64,000 nt of DNA, taken from the NCBI GenBank assembly GCA_944474755.1, contig OX104117.1, forward strand, positions 55,002,964 through 55,066,963, read 5' to 3'. Position numbers and translations under genes: made by a program. The first letter of the stretch is position 1; each line of letters opens with the position of its first letter. The notes beneath the pieces were generated by a model that had not been told where the DNA came from, searched no databases, and saw only the letters and a program-made list of their open reading frames with translations. Source of the stretch: Limnoperna fortunei. Taxonomy: Eukaryota; Mollusca; Bivalvia; Mytilida; Modiolidae. Of this stretch, positions 46,053 through 56,209 are shown one piece after another.

Positions 46053-46516
46053 ATACAGATCAACTGAAACACGTTCTTTCCTCATTTCAGTGTTTGAGAA
46101 ACAGTCGTTTTGAAATTTGTGCTATTAACACATTACCTAAAGTTACTCCAAAATATTATCCTCAAATATATATAATAAACACAGACCCAATACCCAATCC
46201 AGGACAACATTGGATATGTATATTATTTTTAGATCGATCTTCTGCAGAATATTTTGACAGCCTTGGAAACCCTGCCTATTTTAACGAAGAACAAATTCAG
46301 AATTTTATTACAGAAAATAGTAAAAAATGCGACCATATTTCAAAACAATTACAGTCACCTACATCTGATATATGTGGACAGTATGTGATTTTTTTCATTC
46401 TGATGCGAATTTGTTTTTCTATTCCTATGAATACCATTTATCATATGTTTGGGGATGACCTTCTTGACAATGACTCGTTCATTATGTCTTACATAAGTGA
46501 TATGTTAAAGACATAA
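46049..46516 (+). CDS. Adenain-like cysteine protease
   Basis: 155 aa. Catalytic candidates follow the adenovirus protease/Ulp1 order: H54 (GQHWICI), D70 (EYFDSLGNP), the oxyanion glutamine Q102 and the nucleophile C109 (SDICGQYVIFF). It would process capsid and core proteins during assembly. It is shorter than adenovirus protease but within the range I recall for Polintons. The start overlaps the capsid stop (ATGA, 46049-46052). A gap of 52 bp separates it from the ATPase. Confidence 0.9.
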   Translation: MNTDQLKHVLSSFQCLRNSRFEICAINTLPKVTPKYYPQIYIINTDPIPNPGQHWICILFLDRSSAEYFDSLGNPAYFNEEQIQNFITENSKKCDHISKQLQSPTSDICGQYVIFFILMRICFSIPMNTIYHMFGDDLLDNDSFIMSYISDMLKT

Positions 46517-46568
46517 AATGGAATGTATGATATGAAATTATCATTTAAGTCATGAAACACTCTTCGTG

Positions 46569-47240
46569 ATGGAAGATAATTCAGAAAAGATTTTGTTACC
46601 ATTTTCATCTCCAACGACAATTGCTGTCATTGGACCTACACAATCTGGCAAATCTATGTTTACCAAGAGGCTTATAGAAAATGCAACGAAAATGTTTACG
46701 GAGGCTCCACGAGAAATCATGTATGCTTATTCGGAATATCAAAAATTGTTTGATGATATGAAACATTTAAAAAATCTGACCTTCCACGAGGGTTTTCCAG
46801 ACAAACAAAGATTGGAGGAGTTTTCAAAAAACAAGGTTCATACTTTGTTAATATTGGATGATTTAATTAGCAAAATAGTACAATCGGAAGAACTGTTACA
46901 TCTTTTTACAGTTACGTCACATCACAGAAATATTTCATGCTTAATAATTTCCCAGTCACTCTATCCCGTTGGGAAATACTCAAAAAGTATTCTTTTAAAT
47001 ATTGCAAATTACATAATTTTTCGGAATCCGCGTGATGAAAGACAAACACTAACATTTGCGTCTCAAATTCTACCTGGAAGGACACGATATTTTATGGCAA
47101 GTTACACAAAAGCTACTCAGAACAGATATGGATATCTACTTGTGGACATTTCGCCCCATAGACAACAAGAAGATCGTCAGTACATGTTAAGAACAGGAAT
47201 ATTTCCTGACGATATTTGTATAGTGTACAGACCAATATAA
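46569..47240 (+). CDS. A32/FtsK-type packaging ATPase
   Basis: 223 aa from the ATG at 46569; the frame also opens at a GTG one codon earlier. Walker A is GPTQSGKS (residues 22-29) and Walker B is LLILDDL (~93-99). A segment with SHHRNISCLIISQS (~120) fits sensor regions of the A32/HerA-FtsK class. It would pump the linear element DNA into capsids. The next start codon is 11 bases after its stop. Confidence 0.93.
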   Translation: MEDNSEKILLPFSSPTTIAVIGPTQSGKSMFTKRLIENATKMFTEAPREIMYAYSEYQKLFDDMKHLKNLTFHEGFPDKQRLEEFSKNKVHTLLILDDLISKIVQSEELLHLFTVTSHHRNISCLIISQSLYPVGKYSKSILLNIANYIIFRNPRDERQTLTFASQILPGRTRYFMASYTKATQNRYGYLLVDISPHRQQEDRQYMLRTGIFPDDICIVYRPI

Positions 47241-47251
47241 AAGAAGATTTC

Positions 47252-47632
47252 ATGAGGAATGATTATCAGTTTTTACAGAATGACTCGTTGGGTGAGGACA
47301 CGTACATCACTCTTAAGAGAATGAGTCATCGGATGAAGACACATACATCACTCTTAAGACTTTTGTATCATACAAACGAAAAACAACGCAAAGCAATAAT
47401 ATCGACGCTTTCATCTGAGCAGTTGGATGTTATTTCAGAAATCGCTTTAAACATATATAAAGGAGTTTTTCCAAATAAAAAATCATACGTCAAATCACTG
47501 AAACCCTTTAAATCGATCGTTTTACGAATAGGGAACAGAAATACTAGTAACACGGAAAAAAAGAGACTGTTGTTGAGAAAAAGAGGCTTTATACTTAAGT
47601 TATTGAAACCAGTCATAGACATTATGAAATAA
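47252..47632 (+). CDS. Small basic Polinton-conserved protein
   Basis: 126 aa from the ATG at 47252; a longer frame upstream opens only at TTG and would overlap the ATPase. The N-terminal part has a near repeat of a ~45-base segment (GAGGACACGTACATCACTC and GAAGACACATACATCACTC). The middle, NEKQRKAIISTLSSEQLDVI, and the basic end, KKRLLLRKRGFILKLLKP, look like a family common in animal Polintons and adintoviruses. Function is unknown; a membrane-active or core role has been suggested for similar proteins. Confidence 0.7.
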   Translation: MRNDYQFLQNDSLGEDTYITLKRMSHRMKTHTSLLRLLYHTNEKQRKAIISTLSSEQLDVISEIALNIYKGVFPNKKSYVKSLKPFKSIVLRIGNRNTSNTEKKRLLLRKRGFILKLLKPVIDIMK

Positions 47633-47898
47633 TGGCTAAAGAATTCGTGTTACTCCCGAAACAAAGGTACGAAGAAATAGTTACTAAATCCAGAGACTCG
47701 ACAATGACAGAGGAAAAAGGAATACAGACCGAAAACACCAATTCTACTTTAAAAGATATCATTGCTGTGGATGATTCATTTCAAAGGGGAAATGGTCTTA
47801 TTGTCCAATCAAACCAAGACGAAGAAATACCTGGTATATTTGACAAACCCCCTACCAGGAAGAGAAAAAAAAATAGTATTCATTGGATAAGATTTTAA
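47632..47898 (+). CDS. Small hydrophilic Polinton protein
   Basis: 88 aa beginning AKEFVLLPKQRYEEIV and ending in a basic tail, PPTRKRKKNSIHW. Short proteins starting with this FVLLPK-RYEE-type segment often follow the ATPase cluster in Polintons, as I recall. No enzymatic motif. The start overlaps the previous stop (TAATG, 47630-47634). It is the last gene of the rightward morphogenesis cluster, and a (GA)n run follows. Confidence 0.65.
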   Translation: MAKEFVLLPKQRYEEIVTKSRDSTMTEEKGIQTENTNSTLKDIIAVDDSFQRGNGLIVQSNQDEEIPGIFDKPPTRKRKKNSIHWIRF

Positions 47899-48078
47899 TG
47901 TTATAAAAAAACTATAATAAGAGAGAGAGAGAGAGAGATTTTGCACGTGTGATTTAACAGTTCCAATCAATATTGAAATTGTTTAATGAGATTTTTGTTA
48001 TAAATATTTCTTACAGAATTATTTTATGTGTATAATCGTGAAAAAATCAACAAGACATTTTTGTTAAAAAAAACATAT

Positions 48079-48084
48079 TTTATT
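48079..48084 (-). terminator. Polyadenylation signal of the polymerase gene
   Basis: AATAAA on the minus strand about 40 bp after the polymerase stop at 48122. Confidence 0.6.
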
Positions 48085-48121
48085 AATAAAAAGTTTTGAT
48101 ATAATCATCATAGTCTATATG

Positions 48122-51100
48122 TTAATATCCATACGGTAGAGTTGTAAGGTCGTTTAATAAACGTCTCTTTGTATAAACCATTCTAAATTCTTTTTCCTCC
48201 ATTTTGTTGCAAAGTTTTCTTTTTCGAGAGATCCTAGATATTTTTCGAGGGTTCTTTACCTTTATGGATTTGGTGGTATCATGGTTCAGGACAATCTCTT
48301 TAATACTATTAAAATTGATTAATTGTACATTGTTCCAGTTTAAGGTAAAACCTTTCACTTTACACATTTCCTTACCGTACACCGTTCTGTAAGCATAAGA
48401 TTTAGGACCAGATGAGATAAATGTCGTTATATGACCTTCTTCTGGAGAAATCTCATTTGTAAGTTCTCCGAGATAATTTCCAATCGGAAGACGTTGTGTA
48501 AGTTGTTTGTCGGTATCGTAAAATACTATTGAATCGGTATCAACATAAAGTGCGTTCCTTTGAGTTATGTCAAGTAATTCATAAAGTTTTATTCTAGCCC
48601 AGGCCGTTGTAAAACTGGCAATAAATACGTTAGTCTTAAAGTCAAAAGGTAAAAATGCTGGATTATCGGTATATTCACATTGTAAGATTTCATTGCTGAC
48701 GATATGGAAATCTTGAACATCCTTTCTGGAGTCTGAGAGCAATTGAAAAAACTTGTCTGCTTCATGATCATAAAAGAAGGAAGACTGTTTCATATTTAAG
48801 CGTTGTCCGAATTTTCCCCAAAAACTGTTTAGACAGATTTTAGCGAGACTTCGCAGTCCTGGATTTTTTTTAATAAAATCGAAGTCTAGTCGTATTCCTT
48901 CATTTCGTTCATAGTTAGATATATAGTTCATTTTTTGTTCGTCCGTTTGACATTCTGGCGGAAAACCAGAAGCCTCTTGCTTCAGCTTCAAAAACATATT
49001 GACGTATCCCGTAAATAGACCTCCAGTACCTGTAACCCTATCGTAACTGCTTGAATTCTCAAAGTGATAGATTTCGTAAATCTTAACGATTTCGTATCCT
49101 TTCGAACAGGTTAGTTGAATTTCTGGAGTACACCATGTTCCAGTAAATGTTCTTTCATTGTCACTACATATACAGTCATTTTCGTTTTCCGTATCGGCAC
49201 ACGTCCTACAGAGTGCAAATTTTAATTTACCGTTTGATAAATAAGGTAGTACAGGATGATATAGGTTACGAGGTGCCTTGATACTCAATTTGGCTATACC
49301 GAAATACTCCGATATATTTTTGAAATCCGACGTAATGATGGTTGGATGTCCTATCGGGTATTTTGCATACTTATTCACACTAGGATATAAACTACAAAAT
49401 AAAACAAAAATACACATTTATTACCATGTTTAATATATTTTGTTTATAGTAACATCAATAAAATAACACAAGTACACGTAAATCTCACCTCGTATAGTCG
49501 TAATATTCAATGGTTTCTCCCGGTGCTTTGGTCTCGTGAAACAGTTTGATCGCATTAGTACGTCCACCAAAGAAACTCTCTCTAGGGTCTAAACGCTCAG
49601 TTATATCGAGAGAAGACACAAATTCCCTCATTTCTGTATTGTGCTTTAACTGCTGATAGAATTCGTGTTCCCAAATACTCTTGTACTGATACCCTAATGT
49701 CCTCAACGCCATTTCTTTCTTCTTGGTCAGATGATATAATTCGTTCATGGAATGTTTAGTAATGGGATGGATTGTTGTTCTACGATCTGTTGGAAAACAG
49801 GTATGACAACCATGGAACACACACCCTGTAACAAAAATAAAAAAGAATAATATTGTATATATTATTTTATAATTATAAAATAATAATTCAAGTTAATTCA
49901 GTTATAAAAACTCACCCAGAAACTCGTAGGCTGTCTTAGTAGCTTCGTCGAACCCGTCTAGTCTGTACTTGGTTCCGGGCACATGATGCTCTCCACCGTT
50001 CAGAGCATGACGTATTTTCATCGCAATACCATCTTTTTTGTCGCGATTTGCAATCCACATCGTCAACTCCAACCACTGAATGGATGCTTTGCTAAAATTA
50101 TCTCTTTTGGTGTAACCTTCCGACGGGACAATTGCTATTTGACTCTTGGTGAAAACACGTTTTCTTATGCGATATTTCTCGATGATGTCAGATGATTCAA
50201 TCCATTGACCATTGGGTAATAGAACGGTCCAAACATTTTCTACGAACTTCGTAGGGCATTGTACAAGTTTTCCTGACTCCAGATCTAGTACTTGGGTTTC
50301 GTACGTTTCTTCCAAAAACAGCTCTCTGTAGATTCCCTGGCACACCGAAGCAATGGTCACGTAATCGAAAGGATCCACACCTTTCGTTTTTCCATTGCAA
50401 GAAGTCACCCCCATCAACAGCTGTCGAAATTTTATGCAACCCCTGCGTAAGATGTCGACGTCGGATACGCAATAGTCGTACATTTCCTGTTGGAAATCAA
50501 AAGTCTCGTTCTGTTTTGTGTCGTACCATTGCAAAAATTTGTCCCTTTCTCTCGCGTCCATAAAATCGTATCCATAGAATTTCTTATCGACGTAAGGACC
50601 CCTATACAATTGGTTTTCGCTAGTATTGAAAAGGTGCGGAAAGAAACCCTTTCGGAGTTCCTTCAAATCGAAACAGTCTGGTATGTTTGACAGTCTCATC
50701 CCAATAAAATTCATGGAATCCAAAAAGGTAAGACCAATCCCTTTCTCCACTTTCATGTACATGATTTTTGAACCATTATAGAGGATTTTACTAGGTTTGA
50801 CTGCGTGATAGTCGATCAAAGTATTTAGGATGGGATAATTGTCAAAGGCCTTCGCATTATGCGCTATTAGTACAGTATTTTTATAGTGAGGAGTCATGAT
50901 GTGATCACAAAACTCTATCACGGCCCTACAACCTTTGAATACTCTCTGTCTATAACCACAATAGTCTGGACAAGGTGGAACAAAAGTATTCTTTTTGAAT
51001 GTTCGACATTTGACACAACGACTTCCACAGATTTCGCATCGTGAATTTTCATCTAATTCGTCGTCCATACATTTATCACACGAAGACTGTAGCACGGCAA

Positions 51101-53153
51101 AATTGACCTTGTGCTCTTCCAAACCACAGCTTGACTCTTCGCAATTCGTACATAATCTGCATTTGTTGCATCTCGTTTCCGGTGTACAACCGTCACAAGG
51201 AATATTAGGCTTATATCCCACTTTGCATGATATTAGCTCGTTTTGTGTCGTTTCGAAATCGTAAAAAAAGAATTTTTTGGGGGCCTTTTGTTTGTCTTTT
51301 TCAAAATGTCGACGTTGATAACACAAATGTTGATCCAAAAAATATTCGAAGCAATTTTTACATTTGTATTCTCCACAAATGTGATCCTCTGGTTTCCTTT
51401 TTTCTCTTTCTAATACTTTTTTGCAAGTTTTACATTGGTATATTTTTTCGCATAAAGATTTGTCAACCTCTTTTCCTTTCTTATTTTTTTTTACAGTGTG
51501 TGCTACGTAGCATTCGTACGAACGACAAGTTCTATGACAAAATCGACAGCTCATTTGTACACCCAGCAAACATGTATCCCTACAACACACGTTACATGTC
51601 GTTTCACAAGAGTGTTTTCCTTTGTTTTTATAAGGTTTTAGACATGTCTCACAGAAGTATCCATATCCAAAGAATCCGTTGATGTTTCCGATACCATCGA
51701 AATGTCCAATTTGGTCGTCCGTTGACGTCATGTATAGATACAGATTTCGTCTATGTGGATTATTGGCAACTCGACAAAATTTGTTTCCCAACTTCGAGGA
51801 TAATACCAGGATGTTTACGTCCAAAAGATCTTCAAAGCGGTTTATGTCTGATAAACCTAACGGCCTATCGATTGGAACTCCCGCTTCACTACACAAGGTA
51901 ACAGCCATGTTTTTAGCGTGTCTTTTTACAGTTATATCCCCTACATGCTTATAAAAACTCTTTGTCGTTTTTCTATGTTTAATGACTTTCATCGTGGTAT
52001 TCATCGACGAATGATCTTTCTCTGTTATTCTTTTCCATTCTTCTAAGGGTACAATTGTACAAAGCTTCAAAAAGCATCTCCCAATGGCCAAAGCCATGCA
52101 GAGCTGATCGTCATTGGATACTTTTAATAATGACTTTTTAAGATATATTGAATTTTGTGGACCTGTTAACCTGATAATATGTGTAGGTCCTGAGCCTTTA
52201 GGGACGTCAATATTTCCTATAGTTATCTCCATTTGAGAGTCAATAGCTAAGTTCTCTTCACTATTCAATACTCTTTCTATGTTTTCCATTACATTATTGG
52301 CGTTTAGATTAGACCATTTCTGAAGTGGTACGACGATGGCATTGTTTAGTGCTGGATGGTTAATTATGACACGTCCTAAATCGTTATCACTTCCACGAGC
52401 TTTTGTTAAAACATCTTGGAACATCCCGTGTATCTGTTTTAAAAGTATTTTAATTTTTTTACCTTTCCACATATCAGTGAATTTTATCTTATATGTGGTC
52501 TCAACTGCTAAATTTTTAGAGAAGGTCTTAGTTCCTGTTTTTCGAAAGATATATACGGGAGTATCGTCATCTCCTTGCACATCGCCCCCTCCGGACTGAA
52601 CTGTAGGTAAGGGTAATAACGAACTAGTGCTTGTGCTTGGTAAAGAATCTATGTCTAAATCGGTAACCAGCGGATCAACAGTTAAATGGGTTGCATGAAC
52701 TAAATCATCCAAGTCGAAATAAAAACTATTTGTATTGTCGTAAGAAATGTTTTCCAGAGGAGTAGTTGCTAAATAATCAGTAATGGTTGTCTTTGTGGAC
52801 GGTACGTTTGACAATTTACAATTGACGATTTCGTCCAACAACTCGTGACTGGTCTCGTGTTGTTGTAATTCGGACTCTAAAGTAAATGTTACATTACACT
52901 GTTTACACGTTAACAATGTATTCAGTCTGTCAATGACTGCATCGTCGCATAAAACGTTGTTCTCTACTGCCCATTGTGTTAAAGAAGATACGTCGGAAAA
53001 TGTGTTTATAGACTTACAAATGATTTCAACCCTTCTTTGTTGCACCAAGGGATGAATTAATAGTTCATTTTCTAACATCCATGAATGTAATTCATCGAGC
53101 GTTTCGATAGACTTCAAAATGTCCTTCAAGCTTATTAGTTTCCCTGTATCCAT
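48122..53153 (-). CDS. Family B DNA polymerase of the Polinton, three exons
   Basis: Exons on the minus strand are 53153-49916, 49825-49489 and 49391-48122. Donors GTGAGT and GTGAGA and acceptors ending TTACAG and TTGTAG are in frame; total 4845 nt, 1614 aa. Exon 1 has a C2H2-like finger (~residue 86), a long cysteine-rich region (~505-720), and the 3'-5' exonuclease motifs DFET (~632), HNAKAFDNYP (~768) and YCVSDVDIL (~894). Exon 2 has FFGGRT. Polymerase motif A is split: its aspartate ends exon 2 and SLYP opens exon 3. Exon 3 has NSFWGKFG (motif B) and YVDTDS (motif C). Polinton polymerases replicate the linear element by protein priming. All key residues are present. Confidence 0.95.
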
Positions 53154-53170
53154 TTTTTGTTGTTGTTTAC

Positions 53171-53178
53171 TATTTATA
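53171..53178 (-). promoter_or_regulatory. TATA box of the polymerase gene
   Basis: TATAAATA on the minus strand, ending about 18 bp upstream of the ATG at 53153. Confidence 0.55.
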
Positions 53179-53430
53179 AAAGAAAAAATATTAATCTATA
53201 AATCGAATTTTTGGCGATGATTTTGAGGGTACATCTTCTTTTTATAGACAAGTCGTCACGATTAAATGATTTTCTGATGGATACTTTTTGTTTTTGTTTG
53301 AGCATTGTAAATGAGGGGTTATATTGTTTGATGTCAACGATCTCCCCTCAACTTATTTCATACAGTTGTGTAATCTTGACATCAATCAGGGTTCTTTTGT
53401 TAAAAAGCGTCCATGCGTGTACTCTTCTTG

Positions 53431-53437
53431 TATATAA
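53431..53437 (+). promoter_or_regulatory. TATA box of the CARD-PC4 gene
   Basis: TATATAA about 50 bp upstream of the ATG at 53486. The 332-bp gap to the polymerase start therefore looks like a divergent promoter region. Confidence 0.55.
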
Positions 53438-53485
53438 GAAAATGATTACACCTTCATTTCCTGATCAACATTAACGAGCTTCATT

Positions 53486-54382
53486 ATGGAAAAAAGTGAA
53501 AGGAAGAGTATGGTGGAATGCCGAAGTGTCCTTATTCGTAAAATGAATACTGATATGGTTATTCATCACCTAAGACTCAAAGGGGTATTATCACGAGAGA
53601 CACAAAATGAAATGCTCGCCATCTCTTGCCTAAAAACCAGAGCAGAACGCATTCTTGATTACTTGACAGAAGCAAGTTTCTCTTATTTTCATCAGTTCAG
53701 GATGGCGTTGATTAAAAGTGGACAAGCAGAGTTAGCAAAGCAGCTCAAAATTTACCAACCTAACAGCAAAAATGACGAAAACAGATGTATGCTTCCTTTA
53801 GAAGATAATTGGTACATTGTCGCAAATGAATATAAGAATGAGGTATTCATACACATAAGAAAGTATCTCGAAAAGGGTGATAAAAAATATCCAACTAAAC
53901 AGGGAGTTAAACTCACTATGTCGAGATGGCTTATGCTTGAAATGAAGCAAGACGAGATCGACAGCATGTTCCATGACAGCCTAATGGATAAACTGGACGA
54001 TGATGAAGAGAGATTATTCCATTTAGGTGGTGGTGTGTATGTGACCATAAGCGCAAATTTCCCCACAGTAGACATAAGACATTTCTGGAAACCCTCAGAC
54101 TCACAAAAACCGGTGGCCACAAAAAAGGGAGTAGCTTTAAATCAGCTTAAATGGGGAAAAATACAAAGTATAATGGATATCATAAGAGATTTTGTCCCAG
54201 AACTTAATTCATCAGTAATATGTGAATACACACATCATGCTCAGGCCGATCTATCTGAATGTAATGAGTGTACACCATTTCAAGAGAAAGAAGAAATGGA
54301 GGAAATGAGTCCAAACCAAGAAGGAAATCTTGAACTCATGAAATCCGTTTGGGCTTCAACCACAGACGATGACACCAATTGA
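53486..54382 (+). CDS. CARD-like plus two PC4-like domains (Polinton accessory gene)
   Basis: 298 aa, one intact exon. Residues ~13-88 have the helix and spacing pattern of a death-fold CARD: HHLRLKGVLSRETQNEML, then RAERILDYLTEA, then FRMALIKSGQAELAKQL. Residues ~108-160 match the PC4/p15 ssDNA-binding domain (EYKNEVFIHIRKY, YPTKQGVKLT, a tryptophan after it). Residues ~178-238 repeat that plan (GGGVYVTIS, VDIRHFW, ATKKGVALN, LKW). An acidic tail follows. CARDs mediate homotypic contacts in apoptosis and innate signalling; PC4 domains bind single-stranded or melted DNA. A role in host-response interference or in DNA sensing/replication is inference. It is transcribed away from the polymerase, with its own TATA box. 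Confidence 0.75.
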   Translation: MEKSERKSMVECRSVLIRKMNTDMVIHHLRLKGVLSRETQNEMLAISCLKTRAERILDYLTEASFSYFHQFRMALIKSGQAELAKQLKIYQPNSKNDENRCMLPLEDNWYIVANEYKNEVFIHIRKYLEKGDKKYPTKQGVKLTMSRWLMLEMKQDEIDSMFHDSLMDKLDDDEERLFHLGGGVYVTISANFPTVDIRHFWKPSDSQKPVATKKGVALNQLKWGKIQSIMDIIRDFVPELNSSVICEYTHHAQADLSECNECTPFQEKEEMEEMSPNQEGNLELMKSVWASTTDDDTN

Positions 54383-54669
54383 TGCAAAAATATACTGTTC
54401 TTTGTCCTAATACATTATTAGTAATTCGTCGACTTACAGTTATTGTATGTATACTCGTTTATACAATTAAAAAAATATAACATAATTTTAGTTGTTTTGA
54501 ATGCTATCATACACTATATGTATGATGCGCACTCATTGCATTCCAATATATCGTTCTGTGCGTGATGTATATATTGTTCGTTGAACGATTTGGTTGACTC
54601 AGACTTGCATGTCTTCCCAATACACAATTAAAACACGTTATTTTAATTCTTTATAAGGTACATACAACA

Positions 54670-56209
54670 TTATAATTTTTTAAGATACGAATATCTTTCC
54701 GCTAACACATCATGATAATTGAGTTCTTTTTTCAGTTTTTCTTTTTCGCCAACCAAAACCGTTTCTAAATAGGTAATTTTTGAATTTATTCTTTCGATTT
54801 TTTGCACAACAATTTCATGATTTTCATTTACTATTCTTCTTTCCTTGTCATTTAACATGTCTCCATCGATGACACTGAAAAAAAAACCAAATCATTTAAG
54901 TATATGTAAGAAGAGATAACCCCTTACTATTTATACTTTGTTACATACGGTGACTTGATCATATATACATATATATTGGATATTGGAATTAATTCAATTA
55001 ATATATGGCAATAAAGGTTTTCACTTACGGTGTTTGATGTTCTCCACTAACGTTCTCCCTGTGAAATAAAAAAACTTTATGTTAATCCTTTTGCTTAATT
55101 TTACCACTGAAACAAAAAGGAAACATTAATTGTTAAATACGGAATCGTTCTGAATCAATAAATGTGTAAAAATAAAAAAGTTGTATAAAAACATTCGATT
55201 CATTCTAACATATTCATTAGTTTGAAAACAAGATTCAGTTGTAGACATGAATTCGGCCGCCTGTGAAAGTATGATTTTAGATCAATCGGGAGCCTCTATC
55301 AAGTTTAAAATGGGGAGTAAAGTACCCTCCCAATCTAGTATCGTTTCCAATTTATCGTCACTGTATGAACAATATAATATGCATATCACCATTCTGAAAT
55401 GGACCGGAGTTATTGTTCTTGTTACTGTAATAGCGATAAGTTTAACAATAATCAGTAATGCGGCTAATTATTCAGCTAAGCATGAATCGGACTGTGTCAA
55501 AATCACCACGCCGTTTTTTGAGGAAATAGACAATGAACATAATGAAACTCTGTGTCAACACATTAAACAACTTGATTTAACAGAACAATATAAAGTGACA
55601 GTGTGTTTATATCAACAACAAATTCGAATTGACATCGGATATTTCATTGGAAATAAGACAATTATAAGAGGGATTTATAAGAATGAGAAACAATGGAATT
55701 GCCTCCAGAGATTAACTCGATATATCAACGACGTTGTAAGACGAACCGACAGAATATTTGAAAAAAATCTTAACGAAATGTCTGCTATGATACTGTAGTA
55801 TATTTGTATTATTTTAACAATAAAATTGATTTATGAAAAGCTATTATATGTTATCTTAAATTTTTATCGAATATTTCCCATTTGCTAGTTTTAATTGATG
55901 TGCAACCTAGGTTAATGATTGATTGATTGATTAATTGATTGATTGATCGATCAATCGTTAGATAGGTATATAAGAGTGTCATGTGTATAATAATAATAAT
56001 AAAAAAAAGGTACACACCACATATCTAAAAATTAGTTACTTACACTAGTGAAGAAATAATTTAGTTGGTCAATTAAAGCAAAACTGAATTTCATAAATCA
56101 GCGATTCGTTGGATAGGGACGATTATAAAATATTTAAAAACGTACTTCAGCTCTGGTGTATATCTGTAAAATAAATAGGTACTTACATTTGTATCATCTT
56201 CTGTGCCAT
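54670..56209 (-). CDS. Small spliced coiled-coil protein in the Polinton right arm
   Basis: Minus-strand exons 56209-56187 (ATG), 55058-55029 and 54874-54670 fit together in frame. Donors are GTAAGT and GTAAGTG and acceptors end TTTCACAG and TTTTTCAG; total 258 nt, 85 aa. An optional 18-nt microexon (56163-56146) also keeps frame. The last 60 residues are highly charged and predicted helical/coiled-coil (KIERINSKITYLETVL). No family was recognised. The membrane-PC4 gene (55247-55798) lies on the opposite strand inside its first intron. The coding call rests on splice sites and phase only. Confidence 0.55.
55184..55190 (+). promoter_or_regulatory. TATA box of the membrane PC4-like gene
   Basis: TATAAAA 57 bp upstream of the ATG at 55247, a spacing similar to the CARD-PC4 gene. 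Confidence 0.55.
55247..55798 (+). CDS. Type II membrane protein with possible PC4-like ectodomain
   Basis: 183 aa. A hydrophilic ~50-residue N-terminus is followed by one membrane helix (~52-71, VIVLVTVIAISLTIIS) and a C-terminal domain with four cysteines. Residues ~115-165 (QQIRIDIGYF, RGIYKNEKQW) follow the PC4 pattern of a strand ending in DI, then a GI turn and a QW helix. This parallels the two domains in 53486-54382. There is no cleavable signal, so a signal-anchor topology is likely. An AATAAA lies 21 bp after the stop (55819-55824). An altered envelope or membrane-tethered nucleic-acid binder are both guesses. The PC4 call is tentative. Confidence 0.6.
   Translation: MNSAACESMILDQSGASIKFKMGSKVPSQSSIVSNLSSLYEQYNMHITILKWTGVIVLVTVIAISLTIISNAANYSAKHESDCVKITTPFFEEIDNEHNETLCQHIKQLDLTEQYKVTVCLYQQQIRIDIGYFIGNKTIIRGIYKNEKQWNCLQRLTRYINDVVRRTDRIFEKNLNEMSAMIL

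Noticed and set aside
47216..47251. Longer start for the gene after the packaging ATPase
   Set aside because: The extended frame opens at TTG and overlaps the ATPase; the ATG at 47252 gives a compact non-overlapping gene.
51227..51682. 151-codon plus-strand ORF within the polymerase region
   Set aside because: It is antisense to the cysteine-rich part of the polymerase exon and has no domain of its own.
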